A stretch of DNA of 64,000 nt, taken from assembly GCA_963740835.1 (NCBI GenBank), contig CAVUFH010000002.1, positions 496,001 through 560,000 on the forward strand, given 5' to 3'. This DNA is from CAVUFH01 sp963740835 (lineage in GTDB: Bacteria; Actinomycetota; Acidimicrobiia; IMCC26256; PALSA-610). Below, piece after piece: positions 32,367-40,508 of the stretch; the stretch's first letter is position 1, and each line of letters begins with the position of its first letter. Under the pieces are notes generated by a model. It made no database searches, had not been told where the DNA came from, and saw nothing but the letters and a program-made list of their open reading frames with translations. The position numbers and the translations under genes are program-made.

Positions 32367-35204
32367 GTGGGGGCCGCTCCGTCGCTCATCGGTCGCAGGT
32401 CGGAACTGCAGCGGATCGACGATTGCATCGCCGAGGTGGTCGGTGGTCGGGCGCGGGTGCTGCTCATCGGCGGCGAGGCGGGGATCGGCAAGAGCGCGTT
32501 GCTCGGCGTGACACTCGACCACAGCCGGCTCGCGGGGTTCGGCGTCGGCGCGGGCGCATGCATCGAGCTGTCGACGCCGTTGCGGTTCCTGTCGGTGCGT
32601 GCCGCCCTGCACGACCTCTTGCAGGATCTGGAAGTGACGCCGACCGACCCGATACTCGCGCCCTTGCTGACCGGCCGGTCACCGGAGTTCGACGTCGAGC
32701 CGGTCATGCTCATGGAAGCGTTCATCGACCTCCTCGACGACCTTGCGCGGCGCGCGCCGATCGTGCTCGGGCTCGAGGACCTGCAGTGGGCGGACGAAGC
32801 CGCGGCCGAGCTGCTCACCTACGTCGTGCGCCATGTCTTCGATCAGCGCGTCCTCCTGGTCGGGACGTTCCGCAGCGCGGAGCTGCCGCGCGGCCACCCG
32901 ATCACTGCACTGATCTCGGACGCGCGATTGGCCGCCATGGAACGCATCGAGCTCGGCGGCCTCGAACGCAACGACTTGCGTGCGTTCGTACGGGCGCGCA
33001 CCGACACTGATCCCACTGAGGACTTCCTCGACGAGCTCGCGCGGCGGTCCGGGGGGAATCCGTTCTACGCGTCGGAGCTGCTGCACGCGACCCTGCACCG
33101 CCCTGACGGCCTGCCCGCGTCCATCGCCGATGTGCTCTCGATGCGACTCGATCCGCTCTCGGCCGACGCGGCGGAGGTTGTCGCGGCCGCGGCGGTGCTC
33201 GGCGACCACGCGCCTTCTGATCTCCTGGTACGCGTCATCGATCGACCGGCACGCGACGTCGACGACGCGTTGCGGCTTGCCGTCGACGCGCAGGTGCTGA
33301 CCGTCGATGCCAGGGGTGACGTAATCGGGTTCCGCCACGCGCTGCTCGGCGAAGCGGCGTACGCGCGTCTGCTGCCGGCGCAGCGACGGGCGCTGCACGG
33401 CGCGGTCGCGTCGGCGCTCGTCGCCGACCCCGCATTGGTCGAGCGGGCGATGTTCGACGCGTCGCTCGCGCACCATCTCGATCGGGCCGCGCAGGCGGCG
33501 CCGGCGCTGGTGGCGACATTGCGGGCCGCGCGCGCGGCGCGCGACGACCACAAACCGGTCGAGGCGGTCCGGCACTACGAGCGGGCGCTCGACTTGTGGG
33601 ATCGGGTCGAGGACGCCGAGCTGCAAGCGGGCGAGGACAACCTCTCGGTGCTGATGGCGGCGGCCGCGGTTTCCCTCGAGGCGGGCCGCGACGACGGCGG
33701 CCTCGAATTCCTGGATCGCGCGCTCGCGGTGCTGGATCCCGAAACCGACCTGGAGCGCTGGATCGACGTGGCGTGGGAGGTGATGTACCGGCAGTGGTTC
33801 GTCGGTGACTCGGCCTCCGCGGTCGCACTGCTCGACGAGGCCTGGTCGCGATTGCCGGCGGGCGTGCGCTCGCGCGAGCGGGCCCTCCTGCTCGAGCGAC
33901 GCGGCTTCATGTGCGCGGTCGGCGGGGAGGCCGCGGCCGGGATCGCATCGAGCGAGGAGGCAGTGGCCATCGCCCGCGAGCTCGGTGACGCGAGCCTGGA
34001 GGCCTACGCGCTCGTCTCGCTCGGCATGGCGCGCGCGTACGGCGATGATGTCGAGCGCGGGGTCGATGACCTGCGGGAAGGGTGCACGCTCGCGCGCGGT
34101 GCCGACAACGCGGTCGCGTTCGGCCGGGGCATCGTCAACCTCGGCCTCGTGCTGAACGCCGAGGGTCGCCCGGTGGCCGCACGCGACGCGTGCCTCATCG
34201 GTTCCGAGATCGCACGCGAGATGGGCTTGGAGCGCAGCTATCTGAGCCCGATCTCCGCGATGCTTGCGCGCGCCTACACGTCGCTCGGCGAGTGGGACGA
34301 CGCCGAGCAAGTGCTGGACGAGGCGCCCTGGTTGCGTTGGCCGCGTACTCGGACGTACGAGGCGTTGACGCGTGCTCAGCTCGCGCTCGGCCAGGGCGAC
34401 TATGACGCGGTCGCGCAGCTGCTCGTCGACGCGACTGGTGACCTGGCCGGCAACGTGGCGCACGAGATCGCGCGGGTCACCACCGAGGTCGAGTTCCGGC
34501 TGGCGCGTGCGGGCTTCCGTGACGCGGCCGAGCTGGCGGACCGTTGGATCGACGCGGCCGAAGCGAGCGCGCCCGCGAGCGCGGTGCGCCTGTGCGCGCT
34601 CGGCGCCCGCGCCGGGGTCGACGCGGGGCAGGGTGTCGACGCGGCCGGATGGACGGCGCGCGCCGAACTGCTGGTTGCGGGCGCGGCGGCCGGCGTCGCG
34701 GACGCGGTGGCGTGGTGCGGCGTCGCGCGGGCGTGGGCCGCGACCGCGGCCGGGATGTCCCGCCTCGAGCACTGGGCGACGGCCGCCGGCGCGTTCGACG
34801 AGGTCGAGTGCGTCGTGCGGGCCGCCGAGGCGCGCGCGGAGATGGCGCGGGCCTTGTTGGATGCCGGCGACCGGCTCGGTGCGCGCCAGGTCGCGCGCAC
34901 TGCACGCGAGGTCGCCGCGCGCGCGGGCGCACTCCCGCTGCTCGCCCGCCTCGACCTGCTGCTCGAGCGCGCGGGTGCGAACGAGACGTCGAGTGGGCCG
35001 GGCGAGGCGCTCGGTTTGACCGACCGCGAGGTCGAGGTGCTCCGCCTCGTCGCGCTGGGTCGCACCAATCGCGAGATCGGGCGCGAGCTGTTCATTTCCG
35101 TGAAGACCGCGAGCGTGCACGTCTCGAACATCCTGCGGAAGGTCGGGGTCGCGAACCGCACGGAGGCCGCCGCGCTCGCGCAGCGGGCCGGGCTGGCGTC
35201 CTGA
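32367..35204 (+). CDS. LuxR-family regulator with AAA ATPase domain (LAL type)
   Basis: A 945-residue large ATP-binding LuxR regulator. The N-terminal AAA_16 domain has Walker A GGEAGIGKSALL near residue 33 and Walker B PIVLGLEDLQWAD near 130. A long alpha-helical TPR-like middle spans about 380-860. The C-terminal LuxR HTH is LTDREVEVLRLVALGRTNRE with SVKTASVHVSNILRKVGV near 885-935. These proteins bind a signal or partner protein through the helical region and activate transcription when ATP is bound. No obvious target is adjacent; the convergent CoA-transferase and the upstream VOC genes are candidates. Confidence 0.93.
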   Translation: MGAAPSLIGRRSELQRIDDCIAEVVGGRARVLLIGGEAGIGKSALLGVTLDHSRLAGFGVGAGACIELSTPLRFLSVRAALHDLLQDLEVTPTDPILAPLLTGRSPEFDVEPVMLMEAFIDLLDDLARRAPIVLGLEDLQWADEAAAELLTYVVRHVFDQRVLLVGTFRSAELPRGHPITALISDARLAAMERIELGGLERNDLRAFVRARTDTDPTEDFLDELARRSGGNPFYASELLHATLHRPDGLPASIADVLSMRLDPLSADAAEVVAAAAVLGDHAPSDLLVRVIDRPARDVDDALRLAVDAQVLTVDARGDVIGFRHALLGEAAYARLLPAQRRALHGAVASALVADPALVERAMFDASLAHHLDRAAQAAPALVATLRAARAARDDHKPVEAVRHYERALDLWDRVEDAELQAGEDNLSVLMAAAAVSLEAGRDDGGLEFLDRALAVLDPETDLERWIDVAWEVMYRQWFVGDSASAVALLDEAWSRLPAGVRSRERALLLERRGFMCAVGGEAAAGIASSEEAVAIARELGDASLEAYALVSLGMARAYGDDVERGVDDLREGCTLARGADNAVAFGRGIVNLGLVLNAEGRPVAARDACLIGSEIAREMGLERSYLSPISAMLARAYTSLGEWDDAEQVLDEAPWLRWPRTRTYEALTRAQLALGQGDYDAVAQLLVDATGDLAGNVAHEIARVTTEVEFRLARAGFRDAAELADRWIDAAEASAPASAVRLCALGARAGVDAGQGVDAAGWTARAELLVAGAAAGVADAVAWCGVARAWAATAAGMSRLEHWATAAGAFDEVECVVRAAEARAEMARALLDAGDRLGARQVARTAREVAARAGALPLLARLDLLLERAGANETSSGPGEALGLTDREVEVLRLVALGRTNREIGRELFISVKTASVHVSNILRKVGVANRTEAAALAQRAGLAS

Positions 35205-35217
35205 GGCGTCCGGCGCG

Positions 35218-37518
35218 CTACTCGACCGCGCCCGACGCGCGCAGGCCGGCGATCGCGTCGGCGTCGAGCCCGAGCAGGTCGCAGAGCACCCAGTCGGTGT
35301 CCTGGCCGAGGGTCGGCCCGGCCCGGTCGTAGCCGGATTCCGAGCCGGAGAGCCGAAAGCCGTTGCGCTCGTAGAGGCCCACCCCGAGGAAGGGGTGCTC
35401 GTGCGCCTCGAAGTGACCACGTGCCGCCAGTTGTGGATCCTCGTGGAGGTCACCGAAGTCCTCGACCGGAACCGCTTCCAGCCCGGCCGCCTGGAGCAGC
35501 GTGGCGACCTCGCCGCGGGTCTTGCCCAGCGTCCACGCGCCGACGAGCGCCTCGACATCTTCCTCGCGCGAGGTGCGGGCGGCGACCGTGGCGAGTGTCG
35601 GGTCATCGACGCCGATGATGCGCGCGAGCGCGTCCCAGTCGGCGTCGTCGTGGCAGGCGATCGCGACCCATCGGTCGCCGACGCCGTCTTCGTCGACGCA
35701 CGGGAACGCGCCGTGCGGCACCGCGCCGGCGCGCCGGTTGCCGGTACGCAACCGGATGACATCGTCGACGGCATAGTCGAGCAGCCACGGCGCCAGGCTG
35801 TAGATCGCGGACTCGACCTGAGACAGGTCGACGTACGCGCCGTGACCGGTGCGGCGCCGGTACAGCAGCGCGGCGGCGAGCACGGTCGCGACGTAGCGGG
35901 GCGCGAGTGAGTCGGTGATCGTGCCGCTCGGACCGACGGGCTCGCGATCAGGCCAGCCGGTGAGCGCGTTGTAACCGGCGAGTGCGGAGCCCTGGCCGCC
36001 GAAGCCGGGGTAGTCGCGGTGCGGTCCGGTCTGGCCATTCAGGCATGCGCTCACCATGACCACATCCGGACGGATCGTGGCGAGCGCGTCGTAGTCGAGG
36101 CCGAAGCCGCGCATCGCACGTGGCGCGAAGTTCTCCGCGACCGCGTCGGCCCACTCGACCACGAGGCGCCGTATGAGCGCGACGGCGTCTGGCTGCTTCA
36201 GGTTGAGCGTGACGTTGCGCTTGCCGACGTTGAGCCCGTCGTACATCGGCGCGCCCTCGAGGCCGTGCGGATTGTTGGGTCCGAGCGCGTACACGCGCAG
36301 GAAGTCGGGCCGCGACTTCGACTCCACCCTGAGCACCGTCGCGCCGTGCTCGGCGAAGTAGCGCGTCGCGATCGGCCCGGCCGCGCCGGACCCGAACTCG
36401 AGGATCCGCACGCCTTCCCATGCCTTCCCCGACTGTTTGAACGGATCGCGCCCCGCTCGGGCGGTCCGAGGTTCAAACAGACGGGGTTGGGCGGGCGGGC
36501 GCACGGGCGCGACCGCACCGTCGGCGGCTCGCACGGTGACGAACGTCTGCGGGAACTGCTCGACATCACCGACGGGTCCGAAGAAGTCACGCGCCGCGAG
36601 CTGGGCCGAGGCGTAGATCTCGCGCGGCGAGTTCGCCGGCGCGAGCATGAGGTTGGTCTCGCACGCGATGTCGTAGAGCTCCTGCATGGTGTGCGCCGCG
36701 AAGTACGCGGCGATCGGCTGCTCGATCGCGCGCAGCTCTTCGTCGGTGGCGGTGTTCTGGTTGAAGTCGGTCCAGTCGCGCACCATCAGCGCGTCGTCAC
36801 CCGTCAGCTTCGACAGCAGCTCGAGGCTCGGAACACGCGCCTTGCCGCCGCGCAAGCCGAACGACACGAAGCCGTCGAGCGTCGGCCAGATCTCGCGCGT
36901 GCGGCCGATGTTCGCCCCCCGCCGGGAACCGCGGAACCCGGTCTGCGGGTAGCGAGCCGGCGTCGCCATGTTCGCGACGAGCACGACTTCCTGCATCGAG
37001 ACGTCGACGCGCTGCGGAGCGCCGGTCCACCACGCCGTCAACGCCGCGAATGCGGCTTCCGGTCCCGTGTGCGCGTACGCCGTCGGCTCGCTGGACCGCA
37101 CGGGTGCCCGATCGGGATCACCGGTGTTGTACATGTTCGAGGACGCCGCCATCACCCCGAGGTCGGTGGCGCGCCAGCTCGCGCGCGGTCCTTCGTTGCC
37201 GAACGGCGTGATGCGCACCCAGACCGCGTCCGGTGCCTGGCTCGGATCGAGCTGGTGGACGCCAGGGAAGCCGGGGGTGTCGAACACGATGTCGGCGCGG
37301 GCGAGCAGGTCGGCGAGCGCGGGATCGTCGGCCGCGAGCGCGTGCACGGTCTTGCCCGCGTTCCACGCGCGGGCGACGTTCCCGGTGAGGGGATCGCCGC
37401 CGGCGGGCACGACGCGGGTCACGGATGCGCCCAGGTCGGACAGGATGCGACCGGCTCGCGCGGCCGGGTCGTGGCCGAGATCGAGCACCTGTAGGCCATC
37501 GAGCAAGCCTTGCGACAC
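35218..37518 (-). CDS. fused double class III CoA-transferase (CaiB/BaiF x2)
   Basis: A 766-residue protein holding two family III CoA-transferase modules. Module 1 spans about 1-340 (LQVLDLGHDPAARAGRILSDLGA; VSMQEVVLVANM). Module 2 spans about 365-766 (VRILEFGSGAAGPIATRYFAEHGA; NLKQPDAVALIRRLV; MVSACLNGQTGPHRDYPGFG). The catalytic Asp of the family normally follows the NLK segment region. Single-chain doubles occur in actinobacterial acyl-CoA metabolism. The linker at residues 343-364 is encoded by a palindromic repeat element shared with 27702-27764. The GTG start has GGGGGAGGA seven bases upstream. A palindromic operator separates it from the divergent amidohydrolase. Confidence 0.88.
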   Translation of the reverse strand: MSQGLLDGLQVLDLGHDPAARAGRILSDLGASVTRVVPAGGDPLTGNVARAWNAGKTVHALAADDPALADLLARADIVFDTPGFPGVHQLDPSQAPDAVWVRITPFGNEGPRASWRATDLGVMAASSNMYNTGDPDRAPVRSSEPTAYAHTGPEAAFAALTAWWTGAPQRVDVSMQEVVLVANMATPARYPQTGFRGSRRGANIGRTREIWPTLDGFVSFGLRGGKARVPSLELLSKLTGDDALMVRDWTDFNQNTATDEELRAIEQPIAAYFAAHTMQELYDIACETNLMLAPANSPREIYASAQLAARDFFGPVGDVEQFPQTFVTVRAADGAVAPVRPPAQPRLFEPRTARAGRDPFKQSGKAWEGVRILEFGSGAAGPIATRYFAEHGATVLRVESKSRPDFLRVYALGPNNPHGLEGAPMYDGLNVGKRNVTLNLKQPDAVALIRRLVVEWADAVAENFAPRAMRGFGLDYDALATIRPDVVMVSACLNGQTGPHRDYPGFGGQGSALAGYNALTGWPDREPVGPSGTITDSLAPRYVATVLAAALLYRRRTGHGAYVDLSQVESAIYSLAPWLLDYAVDDVIRLRTGNRRAGAVPHGAFPCVDEDGVGDRWVAIACHDDADWDALARIIGVDDPTLATVAARTSREEDVEALVGAWTLGKTRGEVATLLQAAGLEAVPVEDFGDLHEDPQLAARGHFEAHEHPFLGVGLYERNGFRLSGSESGYDRAGPTLGQDTDWVLCDLLGLDADAIAGLRASGAVE
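36427..36491. repeat. ~65-bp palindromic dispersed element, copy B, inside coding sequence
   Basis: Perfect 10-base inverted arms CTGTTTGAAC (36433-36442) and GTTCAAACAG (36471-36480) are separated by 28 bases. It is homologous to the reverse complement of copy A (27702-27764). It lies in frame within the fused CoA-transferase gene exactly between the two modules, encoding a basic linker around EPRTARAGRDPFKQSG. Confidence 0.82.
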
Positions 37519-37533
37519 GCGGCGATCCTCCCC

Positions 37534-37559
37534 CTAAACTGACACTCGTGTCAGCTTAG
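37534..37559. promoter_or_regulatory. 26-bp palindromic operator, TGAC-N6-GTCA type
   Basis: CTGACAC and GTGTCAG (37539-37554), flanked by CTAA and TTAG, form a 26-base palindrome with two mismatched pairs. It sits between the divergent CoA-transferase and amidohydrolase genes. A -10-like TAGGTT (37557-37562) for the amidohydrolase overlaps its right edge, so binding would repress. Confidence 0.65.
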
Positions 37560-37580
37560 GTTCGGAAGGGGAACTGCTGC

Positions 37581-38789
37581 ATGACGGAACAACGGGTCCC
37601 AGCCGGTCGACCGGATCCCAGTCGACCGGAGCATCGCATCGTCGACGCGGACTGCCACATCCTCGAGCCGCCCGACATCTGGGACAACTGGCTGCCGTCC
37701 AAGTTCCAGGACAAGGCGCCGAGGCTGACCAAGGATCCCGAAGGCGGCGACGCCTGGCTCACTGCGGTCGGTGGTGATCCCGACCCGATCGGTCTCGTGT
37801 CGACGCCGGGGATGCCCTTCGACAAATTCCGTTGGTACGGCGTCACGTACGAGGAGGCGCGCGCCGGTTGCTACAACGGCGGTGAGCGCATCACGGACAT
37901 GGACCGCGACGGCGTCTACGCCGAGATCCTGTTCCCGCCGCAGCGGACCATGTCGCACTTCCTCGGTGACGACGACGACGACTTTGTTCTCGCGGGCATC
38001 GAGGCGTACAACAACTTCCTCTTCGAAGAGTTCTGCGCGCCCGCGCCGTCGCGCTTGATCGGTCTCGCGCAGATCCCGTCGCTCGGCATCGATACCTCGA
38101 TCGATGCGTTGCGCAAGGCAAAGGCGCGCGGCGCCAAGGGCGTGCTGATCTCGAACTGGCCGTCGGGTGCCGACAACCTCTCGCGCGACGACGATCCGTT
38201 CTGGGCCGCGGCAGTCGACGAAGGCCTGCCGGTGTCGATCCACATCAACATCATCAGCCGCCGGCAACGCGCCAACGGCCGCAAGGCCGCGGCGAAGTCC
38301 GGCAATCAGCTCTACGACATGCGCAGTGAGGCCACACGCGCCAAGGCCATCGGCGGCATGAGCCACGTGTTCTCGATGGCCGCCGGCAACATCTCGTCGA
38401 TGCTGTTCACGGGCGTGTTCGAACGCTTCCCCGAGCTCCAGGTGTGCTGGATCGAGACCGGTGTCGGCTGGATCCCGCACCTGCTCGAGTCGCTCGACGA
38501 TCGCTGGTGGCGCAACCGCGTGTGGGGCGACCTGCCACTCACCGAACCGCCGTCGTTCTACTGGTACCGCAACAACGCGGCGTCGTTCATCACGGACCGT
38601 TCGGGCATCGCACTGCGCCAGCAGGCCGGTGTCCGCAACATCATGTGGTCGAGCGACTACCCGCACCACGGCAACGACTGGCCGTACTCGCGCAAGGTGA
38701 TCGAGGAGACGATGGGCCACCTGCCCATCGAGGAGAAGCGCCTCATCACGGGGGGCAATGCGGCCCGCATCTGGGGCGTCGACGCCTAG
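37581..38789 (+). CDS. amidohydrolase family protein (PF04909)
   Basis: A 402-residue metal-dependent amidohydrolase. It has the N-terminal metal motif DADCHILEPPDIW near residue 23, the barrel His in VSIHINIIS near 220, GVFERFPELQVCWIETGVGW near 280 and the C-terminal Asp in MWSSDYPHHGNDWPYS near 355. The group includes decarboxylases and hydrolases of cyclic or aromatic acids, and many copies occur in lipid-degrading actinobacteria. RBS GGAAGGGGA precedes the ATG by about 8 bases. It is divergent from the CoA-transferase across a TGAC-N6-GTCA operator, so the two are likely co-regulated. Confidence 0.88.
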   Translation: MTEQRVPAGRPDPSRPEHRIVDADCHILEPPDIWDNWLPSKFQDKAPRLTKDPEGGDAWLTAVGGDPDPIGLVSTPGMPFDKFRWYGVTYEEARAGCYNGGERITDMDRDGVYAEILFPPQRTMSHFLGDDDDDFVLAGIEAYNNFLFEEFCAPAPSRLIGLAQIPSLGIDTSIDALRKAKARGAKGVLISNWPSGADNLSRDDDPFWAAAVDEGLPVSIHINIISRRQRANGRKAAAKSGNQLYDMRSEATRAKAIGGMSHVFSMAAGNISSMLFTGVFERFPELQVCWIETGVGWIPHLLESLDDRWWRNRVWGDLPLTEPPSFYWYRNNAASFITDRSGIALRQQAGVRNIMWSSDYPHHGNDWPYSRKVIEETMGHLPIEEKRLITGGNAARIWGVDA

Positions 38790-38804
38790 CGGCGCGGGCG
38801 CGCG

Positions 38805-39530
38805 CTATTCGTCGTCGGGGACGCGAACGCCACCGACCCCCGTGTGGGTCTCGGCCGCGGTCTTCAGCGCTTCCAACGTGAGTCGTTGGATCGTCCGCTG
38901 GTGCACGTAGTTGAGCACCTGGTCGGTGGCCGGGATCATGCGTGACGTGTTCGCGGTGAGCTGCCGCTGGATCGACACCAGCTCGGCCGGGTCCCAGTCG
39001 TCGCGGGTCTTCCCCGATAGCATGTCGTGGACGTCGTGTTGCAGCGCGCGGAAGTGGCGCACGTAAATCGCGCCCAGCTCCACGAGGATCTCCGGCGGCA
39101 TCCCGACAGCCTGCAGTTCGGCCACGGCCTTCAACACGCCGAGGTCCGCGTCGTCGTAGGCCTCCGCACCGAATTCGGCCGGGTCGGGGAGCAGCCCGAC
39201 CTGGCGGAGCCCGTCGACGGTCTCCGGGCTCACGCCCGACTCCTCGATCAGCTCCGCCAGCGACAGCTGGCGGCGGTTGTCGCCGCCGAAGAGCCGCTCC
39301 AGTCCGGGGCGATCGGAGTCGAGAACAGCACGGATCGCCGCGAGCGAGAAGCGCTGCGCCTGGAGGTCGCGGATCTGGCTGAGCCGGTCGAGGTGCTCCG
39401 GGCCGTACAGCTTGTGCCGCCCCGAGCGTTCGGGTGGGGGCAGCAGCTGTTCCCGGGCGTAGTAGCGGATGGTGTCGACCGTGAGCCCGGCCCGCTGAGC
39501 CAGTTCGTCGATCCTCCAGGTGGGCGCCAA
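38805..39530 (-). CDS. MerR family transcriptional regulator
   Basis: A 241-residue regulator. The MerR winged helix is RIDELAQRAGLTVDTIRYYAREQLLPPPERSG near residues 5-37, followed by YGPEHLDRLSQIRDLQAQRFSLAAIRAVL. The rest is helical with a second LAELIEESGVSPETVDGLRQ segment resembling an additional HTH-like turn. No Cys metal site is evident, so it senses something other than a thiol-bound metal. TTG 39530 is preferred; the GTG at 39575 would put the operator half-sites inside the coding region. The divergent promoter at 39560-39589 carries CAGTGT repeats and is its probable target. Confidence 0.85.
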   Translation of the reverse strand: MAPTWRIDELAQRAGLTVDTIRYYAREQLLPPPERSGRHKLYGPEHLDRLSQIRDLQAQRFSLAAIRAVLDSDRPGLERLFGGDNRRQLSLAELIEESGVSPETVDGLRQVGLLPDPAEFGAEAYDDADLGVLKAVAELQAVGMPPEILVELGAIYVRHFRALQHDVHDMLSGKTRDDWDPAELVSIQRQLTANTSRMIPATDQVLNYVHQRTIQRLTLEALKTAAETHTGVGGVRVPDDE

Positions 39531-39559
39531 AACCGGCCTCCGGGCGAAATACCCACGAC

Positions 39560-39597
39560 TTGACAGTGTTGACACTGAGAGTAGATACTTACAGTGT
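39560..39597 (+). promoter_or_regulatory. MerR-type promoter with CAGTGT half-sites
   Basis: TTGACA (39560-39565), an 18-base spacer and GATACT (39584-39589) form a strong rightward promoter with the long spacer favoured by MerR activators. Half-sites are CAGTGT (39564-39569), ACACTG (39572-39577) and CAGTGT (39592-39597). The first pair makes a palindrome over the spacer. Confidence 0.6.
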
Positions 39598-39694
39598 TCT
39601 CACGCCAGAGTTTCTGCTCTGCCAGCCCGAACTGCTCCAGTTGGGGCTCACACAGCAACTACTTCGAAACGTACACCAGTCCCGAGGTCGAGAT

Positions 39695-39841
39695 ATGCAG
39701 CCAGCACTCACCAGCATGGTCACCGGTCTGAACGACGATCGCCGCGATGCGATTTCTTGGCTCGTCAGTCAGCTCCGGTGGGAACGAACTCTGGACCGTT
39801 TGCGTTTGCAGGAGGAAGGTCGCGTCGAACGCGCGGCCTGA
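39695..39841 (+). CDS. possible small protein, 48 residues
   Basis: An ATG-initiated frame ending at TGA 39841. It encodes a charged helical peptide (MVTGLNDDRRDAISWLVSQL, then Arg/Glu/Leu-rich). GAGG lies about 8 bases upstream. It is the only sensible frame in the transcript predicted from the MerR-type promoter and ends before the hairpin at 39931. The region is less GC-rich than its surroundings. It may be a real small protein or only part of a non-coding RNA. Confidence 0.35.
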   Translation: MQPALTSMVTGLNDDRRDAISWLVSQLRWERTLDRLRLQEEGRVERAA

Positions 39842-39930
39842 GACCTCCTCCCCGAGGTCGCGCCGCAGTCAGCCCCCCTGGTCTGCGGCCTGCCGGTACC
39901 AGGTCCCCCGCTTGGCCGGCAGCGAAGGTT

Positions 39931-39956
39931 CGGCCCCGGTCTCCGGACCGGGGCCG
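39931..39956 (+). terminator. 11-bp GC hairpin
   Basis: CGGCCCCGGTC (39931-39941) and GACCGGGGCCG (39946-39956) pair perfectly around the loop TCCG. It is followed by CTTCG rather than a T-run. It would end the transcript from 39596 after about 360 nt. Confidence 0.6.
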
Positions 39957-40018
39957 CTTCGCGTCCCGACGCGCGAGCTCACGTGCGAAATCTGCGGGCC
40001 GCGCGACGCGTCGCTCGG

Positions 40019-40024
40019 TAGCGT
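40019..40024 (+). promoter_or_regulatory. -10-like TAGCGT before ATG 40032
   Basis: TAGCGT ends seven bases before the ATG of the YbaK-type gene, identical to the element before aspS at 25633-25638. Confidence 0.45.
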
Positions 40025-40031
40025 CCGGCGA

Positions 40032-40508
40032 ATGGCCCGCGCCACGCCCGCGACCCGCGCCGCCGAACGTGCGGGCATCGACTTCCGCGTGCACGAGTAC
40101 GTACATGTCGCAGGTGCGGAGTACGGCGCCGAAGCAGCCGAGCAGCTCGGCGTCGATACGGCGCGCGTGTTCAAGACACTGATCGCGTCGACCGCCGACA
40201 GGCGCCATGTGGTCGGCGTCGTTCCCGTAGCCGCGCACCTCGACATGAAGGCTCTCGCGGACGCGGTCGGGGCGAAGCAGGCCGGGATGGCGCAGCCCGA
40301 CGTCGCGCAGCGACTTACCGGATACATCGTCGGGGGCATCAGCCCCTTGGGTCAGAAGCGACGACTCGTCGCGGTCGTGGACGCGAGCGCATCCGCGCAC
40401 GACTCGGTGTTCGTGAGTGCCGGTCGACGCGGCCTCGAGATCGAGCTCGCGCCGGACGATCTCGTGCAGCTCACGAACGCCGCCCTTGCGGAGATCGCAC
40501 GATGGTGA
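40032..40508 (+). CDS. YbaK/EbsC-type Cys-tRNA(Pro) deacylase
   Basis: A 158-residue INS-superfamily trans-editing domain. It has FRVHEYVHVAGAEYGAEAAEQLGVD near residue 18, RVFKTLIAS near 48, VPVAAHLDMKALADAVGAKQ near 68 and TGYIVGGISPLGQKRRLVAVVD near 95 with the conserved GxxSP and Lys. It hydrolyses mischarged Cys-tRNA(Pro) or related tRNAs. ATG 40032 follows the TAGCGT element by seven bases and is predicted leaderless. It overlaps the next GNAT gene by seven bases, so the two form an operon with the nucleotidyltransferase. Confidence 0.9.
   Translation: MARATPATRAAERAGIDFRVHEYVHVAGAEYGAEAAEQLGVDTARVFKTLIASTADRRHVVGVVPVAAHLDMKALADAVGAKQAGMAQPDVAQRLTGYIVGGISPLGQKRRLVAVVDASASAHDSVFVSAGRRGLEIELAPDDLVQLTNAALAEIARW

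Larger units (their letters stand above)
39842..40031. other. intergenic stretch with strong hairpin
   Basis: Together with 39598-39694 this leaves about 285 bases without an assigned gene. It holds an 11-base stem hairpin (39931-39956) and the -10 of the next gene (40019). I see no tRNA or known RNA motif. Confidence 0.5.

Noticed and set aside
32679..36038. A very long open frame on the minus strand opposite the LuxR-family regulator
   Set aside because: It is a GC-driven shadow: Arg/Asp-rich, without domains, and it runs antisense to a gene with clear Walker and HTH motifs.
36471..36480. GTTCAAAC as a tRNA T-loop
   Set aside because: No acceptor stem, anticodon loop or CCA-proximal pairing surrounds it; it is an arm of the palindromic element.
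39842..39960. A signal recognition particle RNA or other known RNA in the hairpin region
   Set aside because: The conserved GGAAGGNAGCA-type segment is missing and no familiar RNA fold is evident.
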